From: Callipepla californica brunnescens
Lineage: Eukaryota > Chordata > Aves > Galliformes > Odontophoridae
Length of the DNA stretch: 64,000 nucleotides
Direction of reading: 5' to 3'
NCBI GenBank assembly: GCA_023055505.1
Contig: JALIRH010000002.1
Span: 1,922,001-1,986,000 of the forward strand
The position numbers and the translations under genes are program-made. This document shows, piece after piece, positions 24,307-38,840 of the stretch. The first letter of the stretch is position 1. Every line of letters begins with the position of its first letter. The notes under the pieces were generated by a model, which ran no database searches, had not been told where the DNA came from, and saw only the letters and a list, made by a program, of their open reading frames with translations.

Positions 24307-26377
24307 TTCCACATCTCTCTGCATTAAATGCAGTGACATGTAGCCACTCACTCTTATTAGATAGCTCTGTCCTTGCAAAGAACCCTTCTGTGCAGTGAAG
24401 ATCACCTTTGACAGCAGTGTCCCAACAGCAGTGTAAGAGAAAAAGCAAATACTGTCCAAGCTTCCACAGCTGATGCAACATAGTTTAGATCTGTAAGACA
24501 CATGGGCCTACCTATGGTAGCATTATATTTTAAAAAGACACATAGCTATATCAGTCTATCAGCTCAAATACTGCTCATTCTACTTCAGTGTTTGTTTGTT
24601 TTTTCTCCCTATATACAATTATTTTCCTGTACAGAAACCTGATGAAGCAGTAAGCAGGTGGTTTTGCCTATTCCAAGTAGATGTCGTTCCTTGCTGTAGT
24701 GATGAGGATGCTTGTACAACCTAGTGCATTCTCCACTTCAGTCCCACCTTGCAAAAATTGCATTGCAGCAGTCTACGTTGACTTCTGGCCAGGCAAACAT
24801 CACACAGTAACTGGAGAAACGAATGTAAAACCTTACTGTGTCACCTTGCTCCAAAGTGAATGCAGTGTTATTTAATACGTTTAAAACCCCCTGTGGAGAT
24901 GGATTATTGAAAGGAAGGAAATTGTATTCTTCTAGACCCACTTTGATGGCTGCGTTTACCACATGATTAAATGTGAACTGCAATAGTATTTTCCAGTGAA
25001 AATATATATTTGAAAATAAGTTAACCCTTGATTTGCTGAGTAATAATACTTAGTGTCCTTTCAAGGCTCCATTTGATATATTTTCAAGGTGTCCTCCATA
25101 TAATTCTAAGTTGTTTGGCTCTGACATAGAGGGCACAGCTATTATCATGATTACAATATATAACACCTGTGAAATGTTGTGTGATTGTCTGGCCCCAAAA
25201 TCCATCTGACATGATAAGGCAGCCTTGCTATATCACACTTCTGGAACTCATCACAGCTATTCCTGATGTACTGCAAACACAAGACCAGGCATATAATTTG
25301 AGTTCTGTGTTCCCTTATTTAGTTCTCAGCCCAGCTGAAAATTATTATCTCACGTTTGCATTATTTTGCCAAACTAAACTCTCATTGATGTTTTATTATA
25401 GAGTTTCAGTGTTCACTTTTCATGATTCTCCACAATGCTCGAATACCTTTGGAATTCCGTTATAAAGCTGGGCATATAGCAGAGAGGGGATTTATATATA
25501 GTTTCTTTATAAAGTACACCAGCATCTTTGAGATAAGGGATGTGCTGCTGATGGTGTTTCGGATAGTCATTTTTTTAGCTGATAGCAGTAGCCTGTGTGA
25601 TAAATAAAATAAATGTGTGCCAATGAACACAGACAGTCATTCTAACTCACTCCAATTTGAGAAGGTGCCTGAGTAGCAGATAATTCCCTTAAGTTTAGGA
25701 GTCTTCTTCAGCTGTATCCGACTGTCCCAGCGCTGAAGTGAGATGGCTCCCAACATGTGCTGCAGGCAAAACTTGCTGAAAATACCAGTGCACAGATGGG
25801 AATGAAAAGACTGAGCTTTGAGCATTGCTCATCACTGCTACTGTTAGGAGTAAATCGATGTTGTGTGGCTGGTACCTGCTTAGCATCACCCCTGGGATTC
25901 TGCATATTATAAACAGTGGATGAATCCCAGAGGGAGCAATGCAGCCAAACTGGCACAGGGGATTCCCCTGGTGTTCAAACAGGCAATTTGTCATTGCAAC
26001 AGTGAGCTTTATCTGCAGGAAAGCATGGTAATGTGTTGAAGCATTCTATTCATTACTTATTAAAGCTGTGGTACTGTGCAGTCTACCAGGATGAGAATTG
26101 AGAGTGTGATAAAGCCTTGTGTCAAATGGGTTTGGTTAAAGAGGGCTTTTTCCCTGCTCCTCGTGTCAGCTAAGACATCAGTCATGTCTCCTGTCCCTCT
26201 GTGCTCAACTGGAGGACTCCTCTACCAAAGACAAAAGGGTAGAGTAGGAGGGGTTGTGCTTTCCCATGTGAGTCCTTCAGATATCTTATACAAATACCGT
26301 ATTTCCAGTGAGGAAAAGATAAAAGTTTATGCTGGGTTTTATTTATATGCATGTGGTGGGTCAGAGTCTTACAGAAG

Positions 26378-26440
26378 ACTGAGTTGGACTCCATAATCAT
26401 TGTGAGTTTCTTCCAACTCAGGTTATTCTTCGAGGCTATG
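26378..26440 (+). mobile_element. CR1 LINE 3' tail, degenerate
   Basis: Forward remnant: GAGTTGGACTCCATAATCAT, then TTCTTCCAACTCAGGTTATT. The terminal repeat is poorly preserved. Confidence 0.6.
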
Positions 26441-27122
26441 AGAACAGATTCATACTGTGGTCAGCAATGAACTGGGCACAGAATAATCCTTTTCCAGGAT
26501 TTGATGAGGATTGGACAAGGGAAGCTGCATGCTGCATATTCCAGAGTGCCATCTGCTGGCGTAGGATTTGCTTAATCAAGTACAGGACCCCTGTTCGATA
26601 GCTCTTAGATAAGAGTGGTGGTGCAGAAGGCTTGATGAATTATCACTGTTGTTGCTTAGCATCATGGAGATGAGATAAAATCTACATGGAGGTGGAGTGC
26701 ATTAGGAGCCATGAGTGAATTAACGGGAGAAAGGGAGGTATGGTGACATGTCAGTGGGTGCAGCATGGAGGTGTGCTAATCTACAAATTCAACACATTCC
26801 AAATTATTTGAATTAACAAGAGACTTCAGCTCATCTGTGTGCATTCAAGGCAGTAGTGATACCAAGTGGTGCTTATGCTGGAGGTCATGCTCTGGACACA
26901 TGCCAGGCAGGCTTATGCTTAAGTGTGGGAAGGAGAGAGGGTTTTGCAGAAAAGGGAAGGATGCTATATCATGCAAGAGGGCGGAGGGAACTTTTTTGTT
27001 GTTTTTTTAAGAGGGAACCACATTTTTCTTTTGGCATTTGTGGATATTTTTCCTTTTGTTTTTACGTATTTTGTCCCTTATATTGTAATTTTACAAATTC
27101 ACATCCTTTTTGTATGTGATAC

Positions 27123-27396
27123 CGTAGAATCACCAAATTATTTGAGTTGGAAGGGACCCTTAAAGGTCATCAAGTCCAATTCCCCTGCAGTGAACAAAGA
27201 CACCTACATTTAGATCAGGTTGCTCAGAGCCCTGTCCAGCCTGACCTTGAATATCACCAGGGATGGGGCATCTACCAGCTCTCTGGGCAGCCTGTGCTAG
27301 TACTTCACTACCCTTATTGTAAAAAACTTCCTTATATCCAATGTAAATCTCCCCTCTTTCAGTTTGAAACCATTTTCCTTTGTCCTATCAAATTTA
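27123..27396 (-). mobile_element. CR1 LINE 3' fragment
   Basis: Complement of a CR1 3' region: GAGTTGGAAGGGACCCTTAA, CTCAGAGCCCTGTCCAGCCT, CTCTCTGGGCAGCCTGTGCT, and the block for the ORF2 stop region (AACTTCCTTATATCCAATGT). Confidence 0.9.
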
Positions 27397-28091
27397 TGTT
27401 CATATCATTTGTGTTCTTGTCCTGCACTAACCTGGCTTCCTTTGAGATGTGTTATTTTTCATCCTCAATGATATCCATTACTATAAAAACTTTTTCTAAT
27501 GTATCTTCCAAGCCTGCATACATTGGTCACCTGTAGAGTCCCAGGTTCATACAGAGTCTCTTTAGTCACCCTTTGACTCTCCTGGCTCTCTCCCTCTGCC
27601 CTCTTGCATCTTGCAATTCACTAGTGGTGCTTCTTCCCTTACCCATAGCTGTAAGTTTTGGTAAAGCATTAGAGAATATAAATTATCCACCAGAAGAAAA
27701 TGGCAAATTCAAAGAAGCGTGGTGAAGCAATTTGTGGATTGATTTTTATTTCATTTTTTTGAAATTAAGCTTATTTGTTTACGACCAAGTGATTGTATTT
27801 AAATCTTGATGTGAGCTGGCAAATTGTCCATTGCTGAATTTTAATAAGTATTTCTGCAGGTCTCAAACATTTTGGAAGTTAAGGTGCTTCAGTTCTATAG
27901 GGGGAAGAATCCGTCCCCTTTTGCAGAAAATTCGGATGTGAGATTAGGCCATGCAACAAGCTATACTGGGCATTGGGCTTCATCAGTATTCAGATATGAA
28001 GTGTTCTTAGATTTTCCTGTGCCTTGGGTTATCTGCTTTGTTTTGCTGTAGTTGTTTATTTTTCCCAAGATGCTTAGAAGGAGCAACGTGG

Positions 28092-28173
28092 ATGTCCCCT
28101 TTCATTGCAGGGGACTTGGACTAGATGGCCTTTAATGGTACCTTCCAACTCAGTCAATTCTGTGATTCTTTGA
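28092..28173 (+). mobile_element. CR1 LINE 3' tail
   Basis: Forward CR1 3' end: CCCCTTTCATTGCAGGGGAC, TTGGACTAGATGGCCTTTAA, then CAATTCTGTGATTCTTTG. Confidence 0.88.
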
Positions 28174-28667
28174 AACAGAGATTGCTATGTCTTGAGGTGG
28201 ATACACCGGACATGTAAGGAGTATGCAGGATTTACATGTTTCATGGGTCTTTTTAAACAGTTTAACACTAGTAGTGTAGTAGAGTACTAGGTATGGGGTT
28301 GGGCACAGACATGACAATTTAAGTTATGTACTTCTGGGAATTCCCTTGGTGAGTTCAAAAACTTGTTTGTAAGAGTAGAGGAATTGGGCTATGACATCTT
28401 CATGGCATGGAGATTTGAGGAACATTTAATTTTGTTTTCAGTAGGGTTGTCTCGCCATTAGCCCTGCTTACAGAGTAAGAAAGAAGAGAGAGTGGAAGTA
28501 TTGTAGTAAGGTCCATCTCTTATGACTTCTTCATAAAACTCATGTAATTACAATATGCAGTGACAGGAAGGGATTTTGCAAAAGGAGTGGTGTAAGCATT
28601 GCTCTATGCATTCCCTTGAATTTCTACTGAAGAGTCAATGAATGAATGATACATTCTGTATTTATCC

Positions 28668-28697
28668 AGCAGCTCTGAATTTAGCAGCTCTGAATTT
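28668..28697. repeat. Perfect 15-bp tandem duplication
   Basis: AGCAGCTCTGAATTT occurs twice in direct succession without mismatch. Confidence 0.95.
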
Positions 28698-30684
28698 CCT
28701 TTCTGATATCCTCTGTTAATTCCCAGGGTCTCAGCAGGAAACAAGTTGATCTCCTTGTTCCCCGGCACAAATATTTGGTGCTAAGGTTACTGATAAGCTG
28801 TAAATTAGCTTTCATATGTTCTGAATACAAAGATACACATTAACTTCCTTGCATACCCTGCCAAGTGGTTCTTCTTGGCAGGTGACTCTTCTGAGTATGG
28901 CAGAGATTATTTTGGCTTCATTGCAGGGCAAGCAATGAGAGAGGACCACTTGTCTGCAAAATCTTTTCCATCTGGAAAATTCCTTGCACTGTGATATGCT
29001 CACACAGTGTGTGGAGGAATTAAATTCTGGGTGAAATGTGTGAAGGAAGCCCCACAGGAGAAGAAATGATTTGGCAGCTGATCTGTAAAGCTCTTTCAGC
29101 CACCTTTAAAGAAAATGCTGTGATGCCAGTATCAGTTTCATTACACATCTGGGCTTGACTCATCTGCTACAGTAAAAGAAGAAAGAAACCCAAAGAAATA
29201 ATTAAAGTTCATTATTGCATGGATATGAAATAGCATTATTAAATATCTATCTCACATTTATTTATAACCTTTCTTCCTGACAGAGCCTGACATGTTTCGC
29301 AAACACCACTGAATGATTATATATTCTTTGCCCAAAATCTGAAGATGTTGCTCTGCGTTTAATTCATCACTTGCTCAGTCAAAATTTATATTCCAGCACA
29401 ATGTGTGCATTTTCTGGGATCTCCTTGTGTAGGTACATTACTCATGAGACCTATGAGGCATAGAGCAGGTTGGGGTGGAAGTGCTTAAATTCCTTTTTGA
29501 GAGTTTTTGACATACTGTGAGGAGTGCTGGACTGGGCACTGCTGCTGCATACTCTGGTGAGACTGGAAGAGAAGAATACCCCTCCAGTGCAATAGACACG
29601 TCTTCATTATCAGGATACAGTCACAAAAGTTGACATTTGTTGAGGACTTCTCTTTGAAAATATATTGGATTGTTGGGTGGTACCTCATACTCTTGAGTAC
29701 TGTAAAACTTTTGTAAACTCCAGGAAAATGTAGTTTCCTAAAAAAAGATTAAAATCCATGTCAACATCCTTGAGAGACTGGCTTAGGGCATATCTCAGAA
29801 GGCTTATCTCTAAGCCAGGATCAGACTTATGTCCTTCCATTTGCCAAAGGAGACCCAAAAAGAAGTTTGAAAGGAATGGATTAGATAAGTGGCTTTGTTA
29901 TATAAGCACAGCTGTGTTTGACCTAAGCAGTACCAGGGATGAAAGCATGTATGGTGGAAGGAGGAGGAAGGACTTGAACAGAAAAGTATTGTAAAACTGT
30001 CAGGTCCTTAAAAGCATTGAACCAAGTCCATGCTCCTTTACTGATAGGAAGTGTCACCTTCCTCCATAGGCAGTTTCAGTGGTCAAGGAATGCTTTGCAT
30101 GGAGGAAGTCGGTGTACAAACTCATGATTTTGTTAATTTACACAGTGATATTATGTTCTTAGTCAGCTTCCACAGCTGGGTATGGAAAATACATATTCAG
30201 CATTAACTGTGCCAAGAATTTCCTCACTTGGTCTAAACTCAAATCAGCAGAGTTTTTAGTGTTTACCTGGAAAGAAAATTCTTCTGGTTATTTTCTTTTT
30301 GGCTTTTTTTTTTTTTTTATTCCCTATTACTAGAATTACTAGAATTCACCTGTGGTAAGAAAGTTTTCTTTCCAGAGTGAAGGAGGATCATTAGTTTATC
30401 TTCAGAAATGATTGGCAAATACATCTCCGGGAGAAGTCAGAAGATATTGTCTTGTCTGTAAATGAGATTTGCTAGTTAAGTGTTGTGGACATCAATCTCC
30501 AGTAGTTGACTTGGTAATGAAACAACAACAGATCCTGTATTACCTGAGTACAAGGTTCCTACATTTTTTAAACACCCTGGATCTGCCGTTGACATCCTTT
30601 GAATTCAGTTCTACATGTTCTAAGCCCTTTGTCCCATCCTCCACTAATTCTGAGCAGATTCTGTTTCCTTAGAGAGCAATTAGG

Positions 30685-30875
30685 AAAGGGCACTTCAGCA
30701 GAGAGTGGTGAGCATGGAACAGGCTCCCAAGGGAAGTGAGCATGGCTGCAGTCTGCTGGACTTCAAAGAGCATTTTGACAAAGCTCTCAGACCTAGGGTT
30801 TGAAATTTGAGTGGTCCTGTTTGGGATCCAGGAGTTGGATTCTTTGATCCCTTCCAATCTGGGATATTCTGTGTT
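30685..30875 (+). mobile_element. CR1 LINE 3' fragment
   Basis: Forward CR1: GAGTGGTGAGCATGGAACAG, CTCTCAGACCTAGGGTTTGA, CAGGAGTTGGATTCTTTGAT and GGGATATTCTGTGTTTC. Same subfamily as the copy at 15419-15804. Confidence 0.85.
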
Positions 30876-32080
30876 TCATTCACTCCTCACTTTTTGTCTA
30901 GTTCTCCTTCTTCCTGTCATTCTCTCTTCTCGTCCCCTGTCTCTTTTTATACCATTCCCCTATGTGAAAGATTTGGAGCAAAGAGCATTGAAGCCAACTC
31001 CCTGATGTGTCCCCCTTTTCATAGCATGTGATACGATCAGTTGCCTTTCTACCGTAACCAAACTACTAATGTTTAAATTCCACTTATTGACATAATGAAA
31101 CCTATTCTGAGACTTACAATATAAATATGCTCAAGAAACAGCTAGGAAAACAAGATAAGAGTATCTCAAAACCCAGGGAAGGCTCACAGGGTGGAGGGTA
31201 ATAGCAAACATTATGTATTTTGCTCATCAACAATGTTTTCAACGAAAGCAGATTTAAAAAGTGTGGCAATTCTCAACATATTAAGTGTGTGTCTCTGAAG
31301 CAAATTGAGATTAGCTTGTGTAGTGACTCCTTTCTGTGTAGCAACAAACTGCTTCTGACTGATGCTTTAGTAATAAAATTCCTCTCCTCGACTGAGCCTG
31401 AGGAGGATAAAAGCATTTTCTGCCTACATCACTGTCTTTTGTGTTAGGAAGTTTCAAGAAAGCCTACAGTCCTCGATTGTGGATGATTTTTATGTCTTAG
31501 TACATACTCATTTAGGGATTTTTTCCTCTTATGTTCCATTTCAGATGACAGTACAAATCCTTCCAACATTTTAACTAAATGTAACAATGAAGTCCTTTCT
31601 TCAGGTCTCTCACTATCTAACAGACTGATGTTTTTAAGGAGCTGAGCACAACAGTGTGGGCCTTATAAACTAAAATCTACAAGTAAGGGAAATAGGGTTG
31701 AACAGGGACTGAGAGTGTGAGTGGCAAAATGTAGTCCATTTTCTATTGATTCTTCTGCCTTATTTCTTCACTATCATATGAGGAGGACATGGCATTATTT
31801 TTGGAGAGAAGAATAGCAACCTTCATAACTCAAAAGCACAATTGTATGTCATGATAAAAAGCAGCATGTTGGAACGGGACTATCAGCCTTGGTCCACATA
31901 TTTAAAAGTAAATATTGAAGCCTACTAAAGCTAAATAGAGGTGGTAAACAATTTTCAAGGAGTTCTCATGATAAGAAAAAGTACTGATACTCATGAGAAT
32001 TTTTCCACAAACCTCACTAGGATTAAAATTCAGCCTTCAGTCATTAGATCCCAGGAATTATGTTTTCTTGCTGATACGTG

Positions 32081-32105
32081 TTTTTTTTTTTTTTTTTTTT
32101 TTTTT
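32081..32105. repeat. Poly(T) tract
   Basis: 25 consecutive T followed by CAG. It mimics a splice acceptor, but no matching exon follows. Confidence 0.9.
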
Positions 32106-35100
32106 CAGTCAGTGCCTCTCCTAGTAACGTGAAAGCTCATCCTGGATCTTGGGAGAAAAGAAGGTGGATTTTGTGAGGTAGACAACTTTTAACTAGCAGC
32201 TTTCTTGCTTCAGTACATCCTTCTTGGGCCATATTGGGCCTCTGTTGACTGATTTAAATTGACCTTCAGGTATCTTCCTGGCTCTTGCATTGTGCTGAGC
32301 TCTAAATCATGAAGAATTGAAGACTACTTGTCTGACCTGAGTGCATTTCATGAGTAGCTTCTGCAGCTATTCTCTACACTCTATAACGTCTTCAAAAGAC
32401 ACAGTATTGAGCATTTGCTTTCTCCTCTCTCTCAACCATCAGTTTGTTTCTAATGAAATATTTATTAAGAGAATGATATTTGCAGGCAGAGAAGAAGATA
32501 ATTCATGAGAGCAATCAGCTCTGGGTTAACTGGAGAATGAAAATGTCTTGGACCGTAGCAAAAACTCATAATCAAAGGGCTCCCCAGCTATCCATCAAAC
32601 AATCAATTACTGTATCCATTAGACCCCTTTCACCACACATTAGAACAATTTACTAGACATGCTAATGTTCAGGTCATTGCTCCTTAAGGATGAGCACATA
32701 GCAGAGGCATCAATCAGAGTTTTGATGCTGTGTGATCTCATAGAGTGCGAATATATAGCTTAGATCACTTAATGTCCTCATGGTATCGTTAAGTCTATTA
32801 AGGACTTCCTCTCTGAGGGGCTTGCTGGTTGCCTTCAGACCTCAGGAGTTCGAGGAAACGGGAGAAGAAATTCAGCATTTCATTCACATTGTTCAGCCTT
32901 CTCCGTGGTGAGATAGAAAATTATTTTGCGTGAATCATGAGTAAACAAACTACACATCAGTAAAACAATGATGGTCTTGTCACCTCAACTTTTCAGGTTA
33001 ATTGCCAACATATTTTCTACTCTTAAATGTGCCTAGTTGATGAAGAGATGATTTTTGTCTGGAAAGAGAGAATCCAGACGGGACAGCACCCCAGAACTGT
33101 CTTGCTTTACTGTCCTCATCCACTAGCTCATAAATGTAGTGGGATCTCAAGTCATGTGCTGGAAGAATCCGTGTTAGTTTTTTCATAGCATAGATTTCTA
33201 CCATTTCTACCTCTGAAGGCAACTATACTCCAACACTAAGTGGAGAAAAATAAGACACTCCATGGATAATATATGCACATTTCTTCACCTTGGCATGTGA
33301 AGTATAGGTCTCTACCTCTGAGCCTGACATTTGAGGCTCCCGTTCTAGTATATGATGCAATCTTATGCATTAAATAGCTGTCAGTCTTTTTAATCTGAAG
33401 TGTAGGGCTCTTATCTCCATTGACATTATTGACAGTGTCCCCACTGAATTTAATGGAAGTCTTAATAAGGAGTTTGGAGGTCAGCGCTCACCAGATACGT
33501 AAAGCTTGGTGAGGTGGATTTCTTGAAGTTCAATTTGACTGATGAGTTCAGACATGGGTATATACTGTGTAAACATCTGAAATTGCTTTAAAAGGGATCT
33601 CACGTGCATGTCTATACATCTAGACCTGATCTGATGGCACAAACTGGCATCTAGTTTCAAGTAACTCTATTAGCAGCATTCAGCTCCTTAGCTCCATTAA
33701 CCATGTGTATCTCCTTAGAAAGTCAGAGTAAAAAAAAAACAACGTAGGAAGCAAGGGTATGGATTCATTGAATTAAATTACCCACGTCACTGTTCTGATC
33801 AGAAATAAACTCTCTGCAGACATCTTTCCTGTGGTTTCTGTTGTCATCTTTGTCCCCCATATACTCATGGATCGTTGAACAAAGAGTGGGGAGGGTGCTG
33901 TTGAGTATGTGCACCCGTATGTTAGCAAGGTGTATCTTGTGCAATGTGTCTTAAGTTATGTGATGAAAAGCTCATGTTATGATAGTAAAAGAGCATGGAG
34001 GAGCAATGGCATGAGAGAGAGCTCAATAAATACCATCCTCTCCCAGTCAGCTGGGTAGGGATGAGACTATTGCTGCCATTTGTGTTTGTGTGAGTGAGGA
34101 TGGGTCTGTCATTATATATGTTGTATACCTATGTGCATGTGCCCTCTGGAATTGCATGCTCACTCCTACTGCTAGTTGGACCTTGAGGTAATGGAGCTGC
34201 TGGATTTTGTCAGTAGGCAGTTAGATTACAAGGTATTAGTAAGCTTGAGATGTAGTCTAGTCATCTTTCTGCTGAGAGGATGCTGTTCCAGTGTGGTTTT
34301 TAAGACAGAGGTCTGTTTCAGGGATTGAAATATGAAATTCAGTGAGATTTTCCTAGCCTTGTAGAATTGGTTCACTTCTCCTTTATTACTCGAGGAATGG
34401 AAAGTATCCAGTATCCAGTTTTGAGCCCTTTGAGACTAGGTTGAATAGTTAAGAAAATTACTGAGCGGCAACCAATTAACTAAAACCACAGGCGGCATTT
34501 TTCAGAGTAGACTTTAACATGCGACAAAATTCCTTCTGTGTTTGCATGAAAATTTCCAACAGACGTATTTTTATGGCACACGCAATGAAATCTTTGAGCT
34601 AATAGCTTGGGAAGGGTATTGGCATATGCAGAAAGAATAAAAAAAGAGTACAAACAGGGCAAGTAAAATAACATGAGCCATAGACTATAAAGCATCAGAA
34701 GAAAAAATGAGGGAAATGAATTAAGTAGTGTAGAAGAGAGTATCAAAAGAGATGTTGTTAGAGTCTATAAATACTTTCAAGGTGAAAATACAGATGAAGT
34801 CTTGGTGAATTATTCACCAAGTTAAAATGATTGAATTCAGAATGGCCTGATGTTAGAAAAGAAACATATAGGTTAAGTGGTTAAGCTAATGAAGAACAGT
34901 TGTGTTGATGGTTAATGCCCCCATCAGCTTTGAGAGAGAGTAGTACAGCTAAAACAGAAGTAAAATAAATATTAATAATGTTCCAATAAAATGGAAGAAG
35001 TTACCTGAATATTTCTCTGGCCTCTCTTGCCTTTGAAGGAGTTCACATGTTGTCTTGATGTTCACTGGAAAAATGTGCACACTTGTGGCAGTTTTGTTGC

Positions 35101-36924
35101 ACGTTACATTCTGGAGGCACTGAGCTGAAAACCTTGGAGCATTTTTTATCTTAATCCTTTCCCTGAATGTTTTATTTTGCAAACATTTTAGGTAGGTTTT
35201 CAATCCTCATGAAAGTCTTCATGTAGCCCATATGCTAATTGTGTGGTATGGGACTGAACGGTGGAGCTTAAGAAAGGTTAGCATCTCTGTAAACGTATAT
35301 CACACAGACAGCATGAAGCACAGGAGGGTAATAAAGCTGACTTGCACTGAATTCCTCTGCTGGCACTTCCTATTATTTTTCAGTAGTGGGAAAGTTGAAT
35401 TCACTGTCTTGCCTGTTAAAGAACTCATTCAGGAGAAATTAGCAAAGTGCAGAATTCCCATTTAATTTTCCTTGGAAAAGGTAATTCAAAAGAATATTTA
35501 ATTTTCTTGAGCAGTCTTCATACTTCCCATTTTCATTTTGCAGGTTCACTTATGACTAAATGTACTAAAAAGTTTTAATCTCTCTTTCTTGAGACATTGT
35601 CTAAATTTGCAGTAACTTCATTGCTATTCCCATGTACGAGTATGTTTTTCTTGCTTCTCTTCCTTTATTTTATTTTAAACTGGCAAATATCATGACTTCT
35701 TATTTCTCCTGTAACTCAAGTTGCCCTGCTTTGTTTTTCTTGATACTCAAATTTACGTCCTCCACAGTGAGGTGGCTGGTTGATAAATGTTTCCAGTAAT
35801 GCAGTGTCCTCAGTTTCATGTGGCTTCTTGCTGTCTCATAACACATCGAAAAAAGAGCAAACATTTAATTCCGTTAAGTTGAACTTTATAGTTTTTTGGG
35901 GATTATTTACAGTCTAGAAGATTAGATAGAGTGAATCAGGAACTACTGCTGACAGGGAAAGAATCACTCATCTGCTCTTGCATCATGTGTCTGGGACAGG
36001 TAGAAGGAATGGACAGTGGGAGGGTCCCCATTGGCGTTTAAAGATTGTTATGGGAGTGCTTTTAGAGCAGTAAATAGCAACCATTTAGTCAATTTAGTTG
36101 GAAATATTTTCCTTATTTCACTAAAATATATTTCTTAAGGAAGAAATGCCAGGCTTTTTCATTGCAAAATTCTTTTTCTAAACATGCTCTGCTGTGTAGT
36201 TGTCTGTCATAATTATACACTTAAGAATACAACTTCTAGAATCAAATGCAAATTTTGAAGTATCTTCATTTGCTCCCAGTATTGCCAGCGGGATGATTGT
36301 GTCCCAAGAACTGGAACATACCACATGTAGAAGGAAAGCAAAGCAAAATAAAAATGTTTGGTAGGCAGCAAGATGAGACAATAAATGGTAGGTTGTACAT
36401 GCCCCCTTCTTACCTTCAGCAGCCTTTTCTCTTAAAAGAGACCAAGGAAATTGTTCCATACACAATGCTTTGTTGTAGCACATAGAAAACAGCAGGTAAA
36501 TCTAGAACAAAGTTTGGTCTTTCTAAAGTCCTTTTCGGATTATCTGTTTTACAGTAATACTACCAGGTAGTCCTAAATCAGAGTATTTTCATTTTGATTC
36601 AGTAGTTGCCTGTGTTTTCACAGTGGTTGTCTTTCCGTTTTTATCTTTTAAGCATTTTTATTACCTTTGCTTTTATTTTAATTAAAAATAAAAATGTTCT
36701 GAAGAAAAACAGTTACTTTTTTTGTGTATAGTATTACTATAACACCTAACAATCCTGTGATCACATGTGGATCAATAGGCTTTATTGCAGCAAATTAAAA
36801 AAAAAGAAAAAAGGTTTCTATGGCATGGGAGAAGTGTGAATTTTGTTCCCTCTTCTCTCATGATGGCTGTGCAAGTGGGTATGGTCTGTCAAAGAGACCT
36901 TCTTGTTGAACTGTCTGACCTCAG

Positions 36925-37097
36925 TAATCACAGTTTGCCCAGAGGCTTGGTGGATGCCCCATCCTTGTAGACATTCAAGGTCAGGCTGCCTGGGGCTCTG
37001 AGCATCCTGATCCAGATGTAGATGTTCCCTTTCATTGCAGGGGAGTTGGATTAGGTGACCTTTGAAGATCCCTTCCAACTCAAATGATCAAAGGATT
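36925..37097 (+). mobile_element. CR1 LINE 3' tail
   Basis: Forward CR1 3' end: TTGGTGGATGCCCCATCCTT, AGACATTCAAGGTCAGGCTG, GGAGTTGGATTAGGTGACCT. Confidence 0.9.
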
Positions 37098-38840
37098 GAA
37101 CACCGTTTGCAGCAGAAGGCGGACTGTTGAAGTCTTGATGCCTCATTTTTTCCTAATGGTGAAATCTGGTGTGTAATAATTCCAACTGAAGAAGGCTGCT
37201 GAGAAAAGGCTGAGTGAAAATAGGTTATGTTTGCCTGCAGAGGCAGTACTGTTGTCCATGAGACAGTCATTTCTATGCCTCGGCATCTTGCTTGCAGTAA
37301 TGCTGGCATAATTTGAGCTGGGGCTCTTCTGTGGGTGGTACCAGAAGCTGTGGTTCAATGAAGAAGCCTTGTCCCATCCTGCTGCTGCAAACTCAGTCCC
37401 AAGTTTTGCTCCTTCTCATCGACAGAGATGAACTTCACTGTTATAAAGAATCCTTGCCTTGTCTTCCCGTTCCACTCGCTGACCACCTGCCCTAGTGGAT
37501 GCTCTGCAAAGCCATTCATGGGCAGTGAGAAGCTGCCTCTGTGCTAACTTCAGATCAGGCTTTTGGGCAGAGGCTGCAGTGTTGTGAATGCAGACAGTAC
37601 CAGGGCTGTGAAACTGGCAGGTATTTTGCAGAGCAGTTGCTGAATAGGGTTTTTTTCGGAGACTGTGAGCATTTCCTTCAGTCCACGGAAACTCTGGAAA
37701 ATGTCAGTGGTGAGAAGAGATTAAAAGATCGCTGTCAGAAGTTTGTTTTGTGGGAATCAATTGTGTTTCTGAGAAAAGATGGCTGAGAACTCTAAAAAGA
37801 ACAGAGAAGGAGATGAGAATTGATGGGATTGGCTTTCATCTGGAGCGCATGGCATAAAAATATACTCTGGTTTTGTCACTGCCATGCAAATCCAACTGCT
37901 CCATTTGGCATAGCAGCTATTAGGATTCAGTAAATGCACCCATTTTTATACGTTCCTTGTAAGAGAAAAACAGTGGATTACTTGAAAGAAAAAGACATAC
38001 TTGATATTTCCCTCAGTTCTCACTACTGGGTGGCACAGTGCCCATGCTAGAGATTGTCTCTTCTGCCTCAGGAAACTAAATTGAATTTGGCTCTTGCCTC
38101 AGTATGAACCCAGGAAAAGGCTTCTCACTTGTTTTTTTTTGTCCCTAGATGGGTGTTAATGAGTGAGCCAGTGACTCATTTGCCTCCTAGTTTGCGTTTC
38201 TAGCAGGAACCTGCTCACCAGCTGTATGGCACACACATTAGGTAAAAAAACAACACCATCCTTTCTAGACAGCCGTGATGTCTGTGAGCTCTCGCTAGCA
38301 CAGTCCATTTACACAAATGCTGAGTGCTTCAGATATTCAGCAAGGGAGCTGAAAGCAGGGGTGTTTTCTGCCTAGCATCAGGATCCAGGGATGATGTACA
38401 GTGCAGCTCTCAGCAAGCAGTGCCAGCCAAAACAGTGCCAGCAGCAGAGCTGTGCAGAGCCAGAGTTACAAGACTGTAATTCAGACAGCTAGGAAAGGGC
38501 AGGAATAGCTTTGGAAATGTGATGTGATGCTGTAAAAATATAGGTAAATGCTCTCCATCTTGACAGTCCTAAAGGAGTATTTTATCTGCTTGCTTCGTAT
38601 ATACAGAGATGCCACCTGGAGATGCCAATAGTACAGATAGTTGGCTTTGAGAAGGATGAGTTTAGGTATTTGTGATCAGACTTTAGTCATTCAAGATAAT
38701 GGGTGTGTAAGAAAAGGCTGTTAGATGACTGAGATGAGAAAATTATACCTCTTTACACTGTTGCTTTCGTTGTATTCACATTGCTACGGGTCTATCAGTG
38801 AGGGCTACTCTGAAAGTAATGCCACATGTTTTATTGTCCT

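Noticed and set aside
23729..24343. Open frame of 204 codons, the longest in the window
   Set aside because: Its second half is the hexanucleotide repeat read as Asp-Val/Asp-Ile; the first half has no recognisable domain and no splice or promoter context.
32081..32170. T25 followed by CAG, resembling a strong splice acceptor
   Set aside because: No open, recognisable exon follows, and exons C and D already join in frame without it.
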